Positions 26,938-37,400 of a stretch of DNA of 64,000 bases are shown one piece after another. Made by a program: the position numbers and the translations under genes. Each line of letters starts with the position of its first letter. The first letter of the stretch is position 1. This DNA comes from Rhodoblastus acidophilus (GTDB taxonomy: Bacteria; Pseudomonadota; Alphaproteobacteria; Rhizobiales; Beijerinckiaceae), in contig NZ_JAOQNX010000003.1 of NCBI RefSeq assembly GCF_025961575.1, forward strand, positions 62,001 through 126,000, given 5' to 3'. Below the pieces are notes generated by a model, which was not told the DNA's origin, searched no databases, and saw only the letters and a program-made list of their open reading frames with translations.

Positions 26938-27768
26938 ATGACCCGCAACTATTTTCACCTGCATCTTGTTTCGGACTCCACGGGCGAAACCCTGATCGCC
27001 GTCAGTCGCGCCGTGGTGGCGCAATATCAGGGGACCGTGTCGATCGAACACGTCTATCCCCTGGTGCGCAACGCCGACCAGTTGGCGCGGGTGATCAACG
27101 AGATCCAGTCGGCGCCCGGCATCGTGCTCTACACGCTGGTCGACGAGGCCCTCAGCCGCGAATTGCAGGCGGCTTGCGCCGAATTCGGCGCGGTGTCGCT
27201 GTCGGTGCTGGAGCCGATCGTCAACCTGTTCCATTCTTATCTCGGCCCCTCGCAAAGCCCGCGCCCCGGCGCGCAGCACACGCTCAATTCCGAATATTTC
27301 CGCCGCATCGAGGCGCTGAACTACACGATGGCCCATGACGACGGCCAAATGGTGGACGAGTTCGAGGACGCCGACGTGGTGATTCTCGGCGTCAGTCGCA
27401 CGTCAAAAACGCCGACGAGCATCTATCTCGCCAATCGCGGCATCAAGACCGCCAACCTGCCGCTGGTGCCGGGCGCGCCGATCCCGCCGTCGATCTTCGC
27501 GCTGCGGCGCCCGCTGGTGGTCGGCCTGCTCGCCGCGCCCGAACGCATCGTGCAGATCCGCGAGAACCGCTTGCTGTCGCTGAACGTCGCCGACAACACC
27601 AGCTATGTCGACCGCGCCATGGTGTCGGACGAGATCGCCCAGTCGCGGCGGCTGTTCAACCAGCGCAATTGGCCGATGATCGACGTCACGCGCCGGTCGA
27701 TCGAGGAGACGGCGGCGGCGATCATGGACCTCTATCGCTCGCACCAGCTGAAATTCATGGGCGAGTAG
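26938..27768 (+). CDS. PEP synthase / pyruvate phosphate dikinase regulatory protein (DUF299)
   Basis: A 276-residue bifunctional kinase/pyrophosphorylase. It starts with [14 protein letters not shown], has the P-loop-like [15 protein letters not shown] near residue 150, and ends with the family [17 protein letters not shown]. Such proteins switch PPDK or PEP synthase off by ADP-dependent Thr phosphorylation and on again by phosphorolysis, setting the pyruvate-PEP balance. Whether the target is PPDK or PpsA is not decidable here, and neither gene is in the window. Confidence 0.95.
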   Translation: MTRNYFHLHLVSDSTGETLIAVSRAVVAQYQGTVSIEHVYPLVRNADQLARVINEIQSAPGIVLYTLVDEALSRELQAACAEFGAVSLSVLEPIVNLFHSYLGPSQSPRPGAQHTLNSEYFRRIEALNYTMAHDDGQMVDEFEDADVVILGVSRTSKTPTSIYLANRGIKTANLPLVPGAPIPPSIFALRRPLVVGLLAAPERIVQIRENRLLSLNVADNTSYVDRAMVSDEIAQSRRLFNQRNWPMIDVTRRSIEETAAAIMDLYRSHQLKFMGE

Positions 27769-27900
27769 GGCGGGGCGGCCACACCCCGGGCCGAAGCGCC
27801 GCTTTCCGCGCCCTGACGCGATTTTGCACTCGCGTCGGTCGTGGTTTTGGCTAAGATCACGCCGAACAAAGCCCCCTTTTGAGCGCGCATGAGGATCGTG

Positions 27901-28686
27901 ATGAAAGCAGTTTCTACGTTGGTGATGGGCGTCGCCGCCATTCTGGCGTTTGCGCCGGTCGCCGAGGCGGCGCAATGCGGCAATTCCGGCGGCGGATTTG
28001 AGGCCTGGAAGTCCGCCTATGCCCGGGAAATCGGCGGCCGGTACAGCCAGCGCGCGGTCAATGCGCTGATGTCGACCTCCTATGCCCAGGCGACCATCAA
28101 CGCCGACCGCGGCCAGCACAGCTTCCAGCTCTCGCTGCCGCAATTCTGCCAGAAGCGCGGCTGCGCCGCCATCGCCGCGCGCGGCAAGAAGCTGAAGCAC
28201 CAATATGCCGCCCTGTTCTCGCAGATCGAAGCCACCTATGGCGTGCCGCCCGGCCCGCTGCTGGCGATCTGGGGCATGGAAACGGGTTTTGGCGCGGTGT
28301 CCGGCCACCAGAACATGCTCTCGGCCGTGGCGACCCTCGCCTATGACTGCCGCCGCACCGAATATTTTACCGATCAGCTCAACGCGGCCCTGACCCTGGT
28401 CGATCGCGGCACGTTTTCCGCCGGCACCATCGGCTCCATGCACGGCGAGGTCGGCATGACCCAGTTCATGCCGAAGACCGTGCTGCAATATGGCGTGGGC
28501 AGCCTCGACACGGCGCAGGGCGCGCTGATGTCCACCGCCAATTATCTGAAGGCGCACGGCTGGACGCGCGGCGCCGGCTACGGCCCGGGCGAACCCAATT
28601 TCGCCGCGCTGAAGGAATGGAACGCCGCCGGCGTTTACCAGCAGGCGATCGCCAAGGTCGGCGCGGAGATCGACGCTGCGCCGTAA
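27901..28686 (+). CDS. Lytic murein transglycosylase (MltB/SLT_2 family)
   Basis: A 261-residue protein with a signal peptide (cleavage near AEAAQC). The catalytic glutamate lies in IWGMETGFGAVSG, and SMHGEVGMTQFMPKTV and the YLKAHGW region are typical of the MltB fold. It cleaves peptidoglycan glycan strands to anhydro-muropeptides in the periplasm. The ATG at 27901 follows GAGGATCGTG; the ATG at 27889 would put four residues ahead. Four cysteines occur in the mature part, enough for disulfides. Confidence 0.92.
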   Translation: MKAVSTLVMGVAAILAFAPVAEAAQCGNSGGGFEAWKSAYAREIGGRYSQRAVNALMSTSYAQATINADRGQHSFQLSLPQFCQKRGCAAIAARGKKLKHQYAALFSQIEATYGVPPGPLLAIWGMETGFGAVSGHQNMLSAVATLAYDCRRTEYFTDQLNAALTLVDRGTFSAGTIGSMHGEVGMTQFMPKTVLQYGVGSLDTAQGALMSTANYLKAHGWTRGAGYGPGEPNFAALKEWNAAGVYQQAIAKVGAEIDAAP

Positions 28687-28709
28687 GGGTGGGGCGTTAC
28701 GCCAAAGAA

Positions 28710-28742
28710 AAAGCCGACCGTTCATCGCGGTCGGCTTTTTTT
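28710..28742 (+). terminator. Rho-independent terminator of the transglycosylase gene
   Basis: AAAGCCGACCG (28710-28720) pairs with CGGTCGGCTTT (28728-28738), and the T-run continues to 28742. It lies 24 bases after the stop codon. Confidence 0.92.
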
Positions 28743-28847
28743 ATCGAAACGGCTGGGCGCTCCTTCTACCGCAAGGGGCACGGCTGTCCGGGGAAATTAT
28801 CGGCTCCACAGATACGCGAATGTCCGCATTGCGATGCAACTCTATGT

Positions 28848-28957
28848 CGTCATGGCCGGGCGTCGTCCCGGCCATCCACGCGGCGCCGCACTGCGAACTG
28901 CCGAAGGATTTTCCTGGCGGGCCGGCGTGGATGCCCGGGACAAGCCCGGGCATGACG
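28848..28957 (-). repeat. Dispersed palindromic repeat family A, copy 3
   Basis: A 110-bp copy in the opposite orientation to copy 2: the left arm is CGTCATGGCCGGGCGTCGTC and the right arm ends GACAAGCCCGGGCATGACG. It lies between the converging transglycosylase and helicase genes. Confidence 0.9.
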
Positions 28958-29009
28958 GTCTTGGGTTGAAATCGCGCTGCAAGGGGAGCAGGGACGCGGA
29001 AAGTTTTCC

Positions 29010-30485
29010 TTATTCCGCGCGCTTGGCCTTCGCCCGCACCGGGCGCATCAAAAATCCCGGGAGATGATCGCCGAAACCGATCACGGCGGGACCGTCGTCC
29101 TCGCGCTCGCGGCGGCGGGGGGCGCGCTGTTCGCGCGGCGGACGCGGCTCCCTCGGCTCGCGCACCGGCTTTTCGCGCAGAGGACGCGCCTCTTCCGCAG
29201 CGACATGCTCACGGGGCGCCCGCTCGGGACGGGGCTCGTCCGACCTTTCGCGACGGCCGCGCTCGGGACGGTCGCTGCGCTCGACGCGCCCGCCGCGCCG
29301 GTCGCGCGTGCGGGTGGCGCGGGCGCGGTCGCGCTCGGTATGTTCGGGCGGCGCCAATTCGTCGAGCTTCGGGCCGAGCCAGTCGATCTCCTTCTTGATC
29401 AGATCCTGGATCTGATGAAGGTGCTTGGCGTCATCCGCGGTAATGATCGTGTAGGCCACGCCGCTGCGCCCGGCGCGCCCGGTGCGGCCGATGCGGTGGA
29501 CATAGTCTTCCGGATGGCTGGGCGCGTCGAAATTGAAGACGTGGCTGACATCGGGAATGTCGAGGCCACGCGCGGCGACGTCGGAACAGACGAGAATGTC
29601 GATGTCGCCGTTCTTGAACGCGTCGAGCGAGGCCATGCGCGCCGGCTGGTCCATGTCGCCGTGCAGGCAACCCGCGGGAAAGCCGTGCTTGACCAGGCTT
29701 TTGTGGACGATGGCGACGTCGCGCTTGCGGTTGCAGAACACGATGGCGTTCTTGAGATCTTCAGCCTCGCGCAGCAGGCGGCGCAGGGTTTCGCGCTTGT
29801 CGCCGCCGCCATGGGAGGCGATCAGTCCCTGGGTGATGGTGGTCGCGGTGGTCGCGGCGCGCGCCACTTCGACCCGGGCGGGATTGTGCAAAAACTGTTC
29901 GGTGAGCCGGGTGATTTCCGGCGGCATGGTCGCCGAGAAGAACAGGGTCTGGCGGGTGAACGGCACCAGCTTGCAGATTTTTTCGATGTCGGGAATGAAA
30001 CCCATGTCGAGCATGCGATCCGCCTCGTCGATGACGAGGATTTCGATGCCGGTCAGCAAAAGTTTGCCGCGCTCGAAAAAGTCGAGCAGGCGGCCGGGCG
30101 TCGCGATCAACACGTCGGCGCCGCGCATGATCTTGGTTTCCTGGTCGCCGAAGGAGACGCCGCCGATCAGGAGGGCGACGTTCAGCTTGTGCTGCGCGCC
30201 ATATTTGTTGAAACTCTCTTCGACTTGCGCCGCGAGTTCGCGGGTCGGCTCCAGAATCAGCGTGCGCGGAACGCGGGCGCGGGCGCGGCCCTGTTCGAGG
30301 CGCGACAGCATGGGAAGAACGAAGGCGGCGGTCTTGCCGGTGCCGGTCTGGGCGATGCCCAGCACATCGCGTCCGGTCAGCGCGAAAGGTATGGCCTGCG
30401 CCTGGATCGGCGTGGGGGTCGTGTAACCCGAGGCTTCCACGGCGCGCAGCACCTTTTCGCTGAGGCCGAGTTCAGAAAATTGCAT
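29010..30485 (-). CDS. DEAD-box RNA helicase (RhlE-like)
   Basis: A 491-residue ATP-dependent RNA helicase. Motifs in order: the Q motif TTPTPIQAQAIP, motif I AQTGTGKTAAF, Ia PTRELAAQ, II VIDEADRML (DEAD), III FFSATMP, then domain 2 with VCSDVAARGLDIPDV (V) and HRIGRTGRAG (VI). The last 110 residues are a highly charged Arg/Glu/Pro tail (ERSDRPERGRRERS), typical of RNA-binding extensions in RhlE-type helicases. It probably helps ribosome assembly or RNA turnover. The start at 30485 matches family N-termini (MQFSELGL). Confidence 0.95.
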   Translation of the reverse strand: MQFSELGLSEKVLRAVEASGYTTPTPIQAQAIPFALTGRDVLGIAQTGTGKTAAFVLPMLSRLEQGRARARVPRTLILEPTRELAAQVEESFNKYGAQHKLNVALLIGGVSFGDQETKIMRGADVLIATPGRLLDFFERGKLLLTGIEILVIDEADRMLDMGFIPDIEKICKLVPFTRQTLFFSATMPPEITRLTEQFLHNPARVEVARAATTATTITQGLIASHGGGDKRETLRRLLREAEDLKNAIVFCNRKRDVAIVHKSLVKHGFPAGCLHGDMDQPARMASLDAFKNGDIDILVCSDVAARGLDIPDVSHVFNFDAPSHPEDYVHRIGRTGRAGRSGVAYTIITADDAKHLHQIQDLIKKEIDWLGPKLDELAPPEHTERDRARATRTRDRRGGRVERSDRPERGRRERSDEPRPERAPREHVAAEEARPLREKPVREPREPRPPREQRAPRRREREDDGPAVIGFGDHLPGFLMRPVRAKAKRAE

Positions 30486-30614
30486 TAAGGATCCCAGAGG
30501 GTTTTTGCTCGCGGCTTGCAAAAGCGCCGGATTTGACCGGCTTCGGACAGGGATGACTACCGCCGCCTTAGCGCAATGGCGCGAAACTGCGGAACGGGCG
30601 CGCGCGAACGAATA

Positions 30615-30645
30615 ACGCCGCCCGGACATTTAGTCCGGGCGGCGT
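30615..30645 (-). terminator. Hairpin ending the small-membrane-protein/cytochrome transcript
   Basis: ACGCCGCCCGGAC (30615-30627) pairs perfectly with GTCCGGGCGGCGT (30633-30645). On the minus strand TTATTCG follows. It lies 25 bases beyond the stop of the 30670 gene and separates it from the helicase gene. Confidence 0.75.
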
Positions 30646-30669
30646 GAAAGTCAATGGGTTTCTGTAATC

Positions 30670-30909
30670 CTAGCGGTTTCCGCAAGGATTGAGTGTCGCA
30701 TTCGCCGGTTTTCCGATCGACGCCGTTCCCGAATAGTCGATCTCCGGCGCGGCGCGCGATTTCACCAGCGCCATCAGCGATCCGTCCTGGGACATGCGGT
30801 CGATGAGATGCGCGCCGAGCACGCAAAGCAGGGAAACAACGGCGCTGAACAGCGCGATCTTGTCGAAAAACTTCGGCGAGCGGGACTCCGGCTCTTCCGT
30901 GAAAGGCAT
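30670..30909 (-). CDS. Small single-pass membrane protein
   Basis: A 79-residue protein with a charged N-terminus (MPFTEEPESRSPKFFDKI) and one transmembrane helix (about 20-37, ALFSAVVSLLCVLGAHLI), leaving a C-terminal half outside the membrane. AAGGAG at a good distance supports the start. Position behind the cytochrome b561 gene on the same strand may mean co-expression. Family unknown. Confidence 0.6.
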   Translation of the reverse strand: MPFTEEPESRSPKFFDKIALFSAVVSLLCVLGAHLIDRMSQDGSLMALVKSRAAPEIDYSGTASIGKPANATLNPCGNR

Positions 30910-30973
30910 CTGGCGACTCCTTGTTGCCGCCAGAATGCCCCTCGTTGGTTAAACGACCCTTACCCCTTGTGGA

Positions 30974-31513
30974 TTACTTGCCCTTCGGGCTCAGCCGGTA
31001 GAGCAGGTTGTCCTTGAGGACGAACTGGTGATAGAGCGCCACCGCGACATGGCCGAGAACCAGGAAGAACAGCAGGTTGGCGCTGATCTCGTGGACCTCG
31101 TGCAGCGGACCGCTGATCGCCTTGTTGGCTTCGAACGGCGAAGCCAGCTGGAACAGGTAGAAGTTGATGCCGCGGCCGGCCGCCAGGCTCATGGCGACGC
31201 CGGAAAGCGGCACAATCGCCATCAGGGCGTAGAGCGCGTAATGGCCGAGATGGGCGATCTTGGTGAAGCCCGCGCCCATCGACTCCGGGAACGGCGGCGG
31301 CGGGGTGACGCTGCGCAGGATGACGCGCGCCAGCAGCAGCACGACGATCAGCACGCCGCCGAGCTTGTGGAAATTGACATAGACGCCGCGAACGTCCTTC
31401 GGGAACGACTCCAGCGACAGGCCGAAAAAGTAGAGGCCGATGATCAGCAGCGCCATAATGTTGTGCAAGCCGATCTGGGGCTTGGTGTATCGCTTCACGT
31501 CAACTGGGCTCAT
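30974..31513 (-). CDS. Cytochrome b561
   Basis: A 179-residue four-helix membrane protein. Candidate heme-b ligands are the histidines in GLHNIMALL, YVNFHKLGG, HLGHYALY and LHEVHEISANL, the usual arrangement of two hemes in CybB-type proteins. It oxidises quinol or scavenges superoxide in the cytoplasmic membrane. It follows parE by 44 bp on the same strand. Confidence 0.92.
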   Translation of the reverse strand: MSPVDVKRYTKPQIGLHNIMALLIIGLYFFGLSLESFPKDVRGVYVNFHKLGGVLIVVLLLARVILRSVTPPPPFPESMGAGFTKIAHLGHYALYALMAIVPLSGVAMSLAAGRGINFYLFQLASPFEANKAISGPLHEVHEISANLLFFLVLGHVAVALYHQFVLKDNLLYRLSPKGK

Positions 31514-31557
31514 TTGAATGCTCCTGTTTGGATAATCGAAGTCATAGTCTTTGCCAT

Positions 31558-33591
31558 TTAGAGATCAACCAGATCGGCCTCGGCGGCAAAGGCGGCGCGC
31601 TCCTGGAGGAAGGCGAAGCGCGCTTCGGGTTTTGTTCCCATCAGCCGCTCGACGGAATCCGCCGTCTCCTCGCGATCTTCCTCGACAATGCTCACCTTGA
31701 GCAAGGTGCGCTTGCCCACGGCCATGGTGGTATCGCGCAATTGTTGCGGCATCATCTCGCCGAGGCCCTTGAATCGGCTGATCTCGACCTTGCCGCGGGC
31801 GAATTCCTTCTTGATGATCTCGTCCCGGTGCAGTTCGTCGCGCGCGTAAAACGTTTTCGCGCCCTGGCTGATCTTGTAGAGCGGCGGCACCGCCAGAAAC
31901 AGGTGGCCCTGCTCGATCAGCTTCGGCATTTGCCGGTAGAAGAAGGTGATCAGCAGCGAGGCGATATGGGCGCCGTCGACGTCGGCGTCGGTCATGATGA
32001 TGATCTTGTCGTAGCGCAGGTCTTCCGCGCGGTAGTGCGAGCCGGTGCCGACGCCCAGCGCCTGCACGAGGTCGCCGATCTGCTGGTTGGCCGCCATCTT
32101 GTCGCGGGTGGCGCTGGCGACGTTCAAAATCTTGCCGCGCAGCGGCAGCACCGCCTGGCTGGCGCGGTCGCGCGCCTGTTTCGCCGAGCCACCCGCCGAA
32201 TCGCCCTCGACGATGAACAGTTCCGACCCGTCCGCCGCCGTATTGGTGCAATCCGCGAGCTTCCCCGGCAGGCGCAGCTTTCGCGTCGCGCTTTTGCGCG
32301 CCACGTCTTTCTCGGCGCGGCGGCGCAACCGTTCTTCGGCGCGCTCGATCGCCCAATCCAGCAGATTTTTGGCCTGGGCGGGCGAGGCGGCGAGCCAGTG
32401 ATCAAAGGCATCGCGCACCGCATTCTCGACAATGCGCGAGGCCTCGACCGTCATCAGCCGGCTCTTGTTCTGGCCCTGGAATTCCGGCTCGCGAATGAAT
32501 ACCGAGATCAGCGCGGCGCAGCCGGCCATCAGATCTTCGCTGGTGATCGCGCCGGCGCGTTTGCCCTGGCCGATGCGCTCGGCGTGATCTTTGAGCGCCC
32601 GCAACAGGGCCAGACGCAAGCCGCTCTCATGGGTGCCCCCGTCCGGCGTCGGAATGGTGTTGCAGTAGGAATGAACGAAGCCGTCGTCATTCGCCAGCCA
32701 GGTCACCGCCCATTCCAGGGAGCCGTGGCGCTCCGCCTTGTCGATGCGTCCGACGAAAAACGTTTCGGCGACCTGCGCTTTCCCCTCGATGTCGGCGGCG
32801 AGATAATCTTTTAGCCCGCCGGGGAAGTGGAACACGGCCTCCGGCGGCGTCTTGCCGGCGGGGTCCAACAGTTCGGGCGCGCATTTCCAGCGGATTTCGA
32901 CGCCGCCAAACAGATAGGCCTTGGCCCGCGCCATCTTGAACAGGCGCGCCGGGCTGAACTTGCAGATTTCTTTAAAGATCTGGGGATCAGGGCGGAAGCG
33001 CACTTTTGTGCCGCGACGGTTGGCGACGCGGCCGACCGTTTCCAGCTTGCCCACGGGATGGCCGCGCTCGAAAATTTGGCGATACAGGGTTTGCGCCCGC
33101 GCCACCTCGACCTCCAGCCGTTCGGACAAGGCGTTGACCACGGAGACGCCGACGCCGTGCAGACCGCCTGAGGTTTGATAGGCCCCGGAATCGAACTTGC
33201 CGCCGGCGTGCAGCGTGCACATGATCACTTCCAGCGCCGACTTTTTCGGAAATTTGGGGTGGGGATCGACGGGAATGCCGCGCCCGTTGTCGGTGACGCT
33301 GAGAAAACCGTCAGCCTCGAAATGCACCTCGATGCGGGTGGCGTGGCCCGCGACCGCCTCGTCCATGGAATTGTCGAGCACTTCGGCGAACAGATGGTGG
33401 AGCGCCGTCTCGTCAGTGCCGCCGATATACATGCCGGGGCGCCGCCGCACCGGCTCCAACCCCTCCAAAACCTCGATGGAGGCGGCGGTATAGCCGTCTT
33501 CGCCCGGCGGCGGCGGCGTAGGTTTGCGCGCCTCCGCGGGAGCCTTTTTCGCCTTGGCGGCATTGCCGAAAAGATCGTCGTTGGCGGCCAT
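31558..33591 (-). CDS. parE: DNA topoisomerase IV subunit B
   Basis: A 677-residue type IIA topoisomerase ATPase subunit, needed with ParC to decatenate daughter chromosomes. The GHKL ATPase motifs are seen (LDNSMDEAVAGH, VTDNGRGIPVD, GGLHGVGVSVVNAL), and the TOPRIM domain has EGDSAGGSAKQARDR and MTDADVDGAHIASLL. The N-terminal 35 residues are a Pro/Lys-rich extension. The short length between TOPRIM motifs and the ParE-type EGDSAGGSAK favour ParE over GyrB. ParC is outside the window. Confidence 0.95.
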   Translation of the reverse strand: MAANDDLFGNAAKAKKAPAEARKPTPPPPGEDGYTAASIEVLEGLEPVRRRPGMYIGGTDETALHHLFAEVLDNSMDEAVAGHATRIEVHFEADGFLSVTDNGRGIPVDPHPKFPKKSALEVIMCTLHAGGKFDSGAYQTSGGLHGVGVSVVNALSERLEVEVARAQTLYRQIFERGHPVGKLETVGRVANRRGTKVRFRPDPQIFKEICKFSPARLFKMARAKAYLFGGVEIRWKCAPELLDPAGKTPPEAVFHFPGGLKDYLAADIEGKAQVAETFFVGRIDKAERHGSLEWAVTWLANDDGFVHSYCNTIPTPDGGTHESGLRLALLRALKDHAERIGQGKRAGAITSEDLMAGCAALISVFIREPEFQGQNKSRLMTVEASRIVENAVRDAFDHWLAASPAQAKNLLDWAIERAEERLRRRAEKDVARKSATRKLRLPGKLADCTNTAADGSELFIVEGDSAGGSAKQARDRASQAVLPLRGKILNVASATRDKMAANQQIGDLVQALGVGTGSHYRAEDLRYDKIIIMTDADVDGAHIASLLITFFYRQMPKLIEQGHLFLAVPPLYKISQGAKTFYARDELHRDEIIKKEFARGKVEISRFKGLGEMMPQQLRDTTMAVGKRTLLKVSIVEEDREETADSVERLMGTKPEARFAFLQERAAFAAEADLVDL

Positions 33592-33733
33592 CTGAACTCG
33601 ATTCGCGTTTTCTCGCCCGACGTCCTAGCAAAAAGTCGGGCAAAAGGGAACGGAACGAAAACGAGAACGGGGTCTGCTGTCCCCGGCCGCTTTACAGACA
33701 CGGGCGACTCTTGTGAGCCAACCCATTCCATGT

Positions 33734-33842
33734 CGTCATGGCCGGGCTTGTCCCGGCCATCCACGCGGCGCCGCAACGCGAACCGTCGCAGAATTATCCC
33801 TGCGGGTCGGCGTGGATGCCCGGGACAAGCCCGGGCATGACG
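33734..33842 (-). repeat. Dispersed palindromic repeat family A, copy 4
   Basis: A 109-bp copy, nearly the twin of copy 3 in both arms and orientation. It ends ten bases before the stop of the peroxiredoxin gene, in the 260-bp gap after parE. Confidence 0.9.
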
Positions 33843-33851
33843 GCGACGGCC

Positions 33852-34322
33852 TTACATCGCCTTGACGGCCTTCAGCACCTCGGCCGCATGCCCGGTCGTC
33901 TTCACCTTGCGCCAGATGTTGACGATCTTGCCGGCGGGGTCGATGAGAAAAGTGGTGCGCTCCACCCCCATATATTTGCGGCCGTACATGCTCTTTTCCA
34001 CCCAGACGCCATAGGCCTCCAGCATGGATTTCGCCTCGTCGGAGAGCAGCGGGAAGGCCAGCTCGAATTTTTCGCGGAACTTGTCATGCGACTTCACCGG
34101 ATCGGGCGACACGCCGACCACCGACGCATTGGCCTCGGCGAACTCCATCAGCAGCGCATTAAAATCCTTCGCCTCGGCGGTGCAGCCGGAGGTGTTGTCC
34201 TTGGGATAGAAATAAAGGACGAGCTTCTTGCCGCCAAAATTCTTCAGGCCGAGCGATCCGGCGCCGTCACGGGGCAGCGTGAAGTCCGGGGCGGGATCGC
34301 CGATCTCCAAAACCTTGGCCAT
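33852..34322 (-). CDS. bcp: Peroxiredoxin, Bcp/PrxQ type lacking the resolving cysteine
   Basis: A 156-residue thiol peroxidase. The peroxidatic Cys47 is in DNTSGCTAEAKDF, and GVSPDPVKSHDKF and ERTTFLIDPAGKI are typical of PrxQ. The place five residues after Cys47, which holds the resolving cysteine in Escherichia coli Bcp, is Lys52, so this is a one-Cys variant that needs an outside thiol. AAGGAAGG lies before the ATG at 34322; the longer open frame upstream is not family sequence. Confidence 0.93.
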   Translation of the reverse strand: MAKVLEIGDPAPDFTLPRDGAGSLGLKNFGGKKLVLYFYPKDNTSGCTAEAKDFNALLMEFAEANASVVGVSPDPVKSHDKFREKFELAFPLLSDEAKSMLEAYGVWVEKSMYGRKYMGVERTTFLIDPAGKIVNIWRKVKTTGHAAEVLKAVKAM

Positions 34323-34498
34323 TGGCCTTCCTTTCGTCAGAATGGTGTGGCGTTGCTCCACGCCGATGAAGCCGGTCCTTGTCAGGCGTTCCGACCTGCG
34401 CGAGAACCATTCTAATTCATATTGTGCGATTCGGCGCGCTTCGTCAGCCTGACAAGCGAGACACGAGCGGAGGGAATTTGTCGGAGCAGGGGGACACA

Positions 34499-37400
34499 AT
34501 GACCAGCCTGCGCCGCCCTGCGCGCCGCAAGACCAAGCGGCGGCCGTCGTGGCGCGCCGCGGGGGCGATTCTGTCCTTCGTCCTGCTGTCCCTGGTCATT
34601 TTCGCCGGATTGGCGCTTTACACATTCGCCGGCGGGCGCGTCGACCTCGAACCCCTGCGTCCGCTCGCCGTCAGCGCGCTCCAGGATCGCGTCGGCGCGG
34701 GACGCAAGCTGACGATCGAGGGGCTGGCGCTGGAGCGCGACGAACGCGGCTTGGCCTTGGCGCTGACCGGGATCGCCGTGCGCGACGCCTCCGACGGCCA
34801 CAAGATCCTCTCCGCCCCCAAGGCCGACGTGCATGTCTCTGTTACGGCGTTGTTTACGGGATCGATCGAGCCCAAGCGCGTCGATATCGAAGACCTGCAG
34901 GTGCAATTGCGCATTCAGCCCGACGGCGGCGTCGACATGAGTTTCGGCGCCGACGAGGCGCCGCAAGCCGCGCCGCAAGCCGCGCCGGACGCTCCCGCGC
35001 CGGACGCGCCGCCGCCGGCCGCCGCCGCGCCGCCCGCCCCCCGTGGCAAAATCCTGGCGCAGATCGGCCACGCCATCAACAATGTGTTCGATCTCGCCTC
35101 GGGGCGCGACAGCCCGATCGCGCAACTCGATCATTTCGGCGTGCGACGGGGGCGCCTGGCGCTGATCGACCTTGCCGCGGGTCAGACGCGCGGCTTCGAA
35201 AACTTCGCCTTCGCGCTCGACCGCAAGCGATCCGGCGGCCAGAGCCTGGCTGAGGTCAATGTGGCCGCCGACGGTCCCAACGGACGCTGGCGGCTGCGCG
35301 GCGAGGTGCGCGGCGCCCGTGACGAACCCCGGGCGCTGACGCTGGAGGGCGGCGGCTTCACCATCGACGAACTTGCGCTGGCGCTGGGCAAGTCGAGCCT
35401 GCCCGTCGATTCCGACATTTCCCTCAATCTCAAGGCGGAGGCCTCGTTCCAGGCGGACGGCCATGTGCTCGACGCCCATGCGCGCCTTGGCTTGAGCTCC
35501 GGCTTCTGGCGCTACGACGATCCCGATTTCGCCCCGACCTTCATCGACGAGGCTTTTGCCGCGCTGCGCTGGGAGCCCGGCGCCCACAGGCTTGTCGTCG
35601 ACCAGGCGCAGGTGTTTTCCGGCCCGACGCGACTGTTTCTGCACGGCGCGGCTTCCGCGCCCACGGAGCCGGGCGGCCCCTGGGCCATCCAGTTCGAACA
35701 GACCGAGCCGGGAACCATCGGGCCGGACCGCGCCAATGAAAGGGCCATCACGCTCGCGGGCTTTACCGGCGATTTCAGCCTCGACACCGAGGCGAAGCGG
35801 CTCGATGTGAAACGTGTCGAAATGCGCGGCCCCGAGCTGGCGGCGGCCATGCAGGGCGCCATCGACTGGGTGAACGGCCCGCATGTGCGGCTCGGCATTT
35901 CCATGGCGAAGACGCCGGCGGCCGGCGTGCTGGCGATCTGGCCCAACGCCTTCGGCGCGGCGCCGCGCGGCTGGCTCGGCGACCACCTCCAGGGCGGGAT
36001 CATGGAAAGCCTGCGCCTCGCCGTCGATCTCGACGACGTCGACCTGCGCATGATGCGCGCGCAAATTCCGCCCATGGATGACCGCATCCTCATCGACTAC
36101 ACGCTCAAGGATGTCGCCTTCACCTTCCTCGAAGGCGCGCCGGCGGTGACGGGCCTGGGCGGCCAGGGGCGCACCACGGGACGCGCCACCCATTTCACCG
36201 CCACCGGCGGGGTGATGGAAAGCGCGCCCGGCCATCGGATCGACCTGTCCGACGGTCAGTTCGCCATGCCGAATATCGCCGCGCGGCCGATGCCGCTGAA
36301 TGTCGTGACCCGGGCGCGCGGCCATGTCGACGTGCTCGGCGAAATTCTGTCGCGGCCCGGGCTGGAAAAAATCGCCAATATGCCGCTCGACCCGAAAACC
36401 ATTCGGGGCCAGTTCGACGGAACGTTTGGCTATCGCACCTTCATCGGGCCAGGCGTCGGGCCGGACGAAGGGATGCTCGACGTCTCCGCCAAGGTCGAGA
36501 ATTTTTCGGCGGAACGGCTGGTGGGCAAGGAGAAACTCGACCAGGGCAGCCTGGTGGTGACCGTGGCCGACCGGGCGTTGAAAGTCGTGGGAACGGGCAA
36601 GCTGTTCGGCGCGGCCGCGACGCTCGAGGTGACGCAAAAAGGCGTCGAGCCGGCGCAGGGCCTGATCACCTTCGTCATGGACGAAGCGGCGCGCGCGAAA
36701 GCGGGGATCACCCTCGGCAATGCGCTCACCGGCCCGATGGCGGTCAAGCTCGCCGGCTCGGTCGGCGCGGCGCGCCAGCAGGCGCAGGTCGAGGTCGATC
36801 TCGCCAAGACCACCCTGAACTATCCCATTCCCGGCCTCTACAAGCCGGCGGGGCGCCCAGCCAAGGCAAGTTTTTCCTATCGCGAGGAGGAGCGCGGCGG
36901 GGCGACGTTCGACCAGATCGTGTTCGAAGGCGGCGGCGCCTCCGCGCGGGGGGTGGCGCAGCTGGGGGCGGATGGCGGGCTCATTTCCGCGAAGTTTTCC
37001 CAATTGAAACTTTCGCCCGGGGATTCCCTGCAACTCGAGGCCAGCAAGGCCGGCGAGACGATGAAAATCACCGCCAAGGGCGAGTCGCTCGACGCCCGGC
37101 CCTTTTTGAAAAGTTTTACGCGCGGGGGGGATCGGCCCGACAACGCGGATGTCGAGCTGGACCTGCAAACCACGGTGATGTCGGGCGCCAACCGCCAGAT
37201 TCTGTCCAATGCGGTGTTGCGCCTGTCGAAGAAGGGAACGAATTATCGCGCGCTGACCTTTTCCGGCAAGCTCGGCGACGATCTCGTCGAGATGAGCCTG
37301 AGCCGCCCCGACAATGGGCCGCCTTTGCTGAAGGCGACCTCCACCGACGCCGGCGGGCTGGTCGCCTTCCTCGACCTCTACGACCATATGGAGGGCGGGC

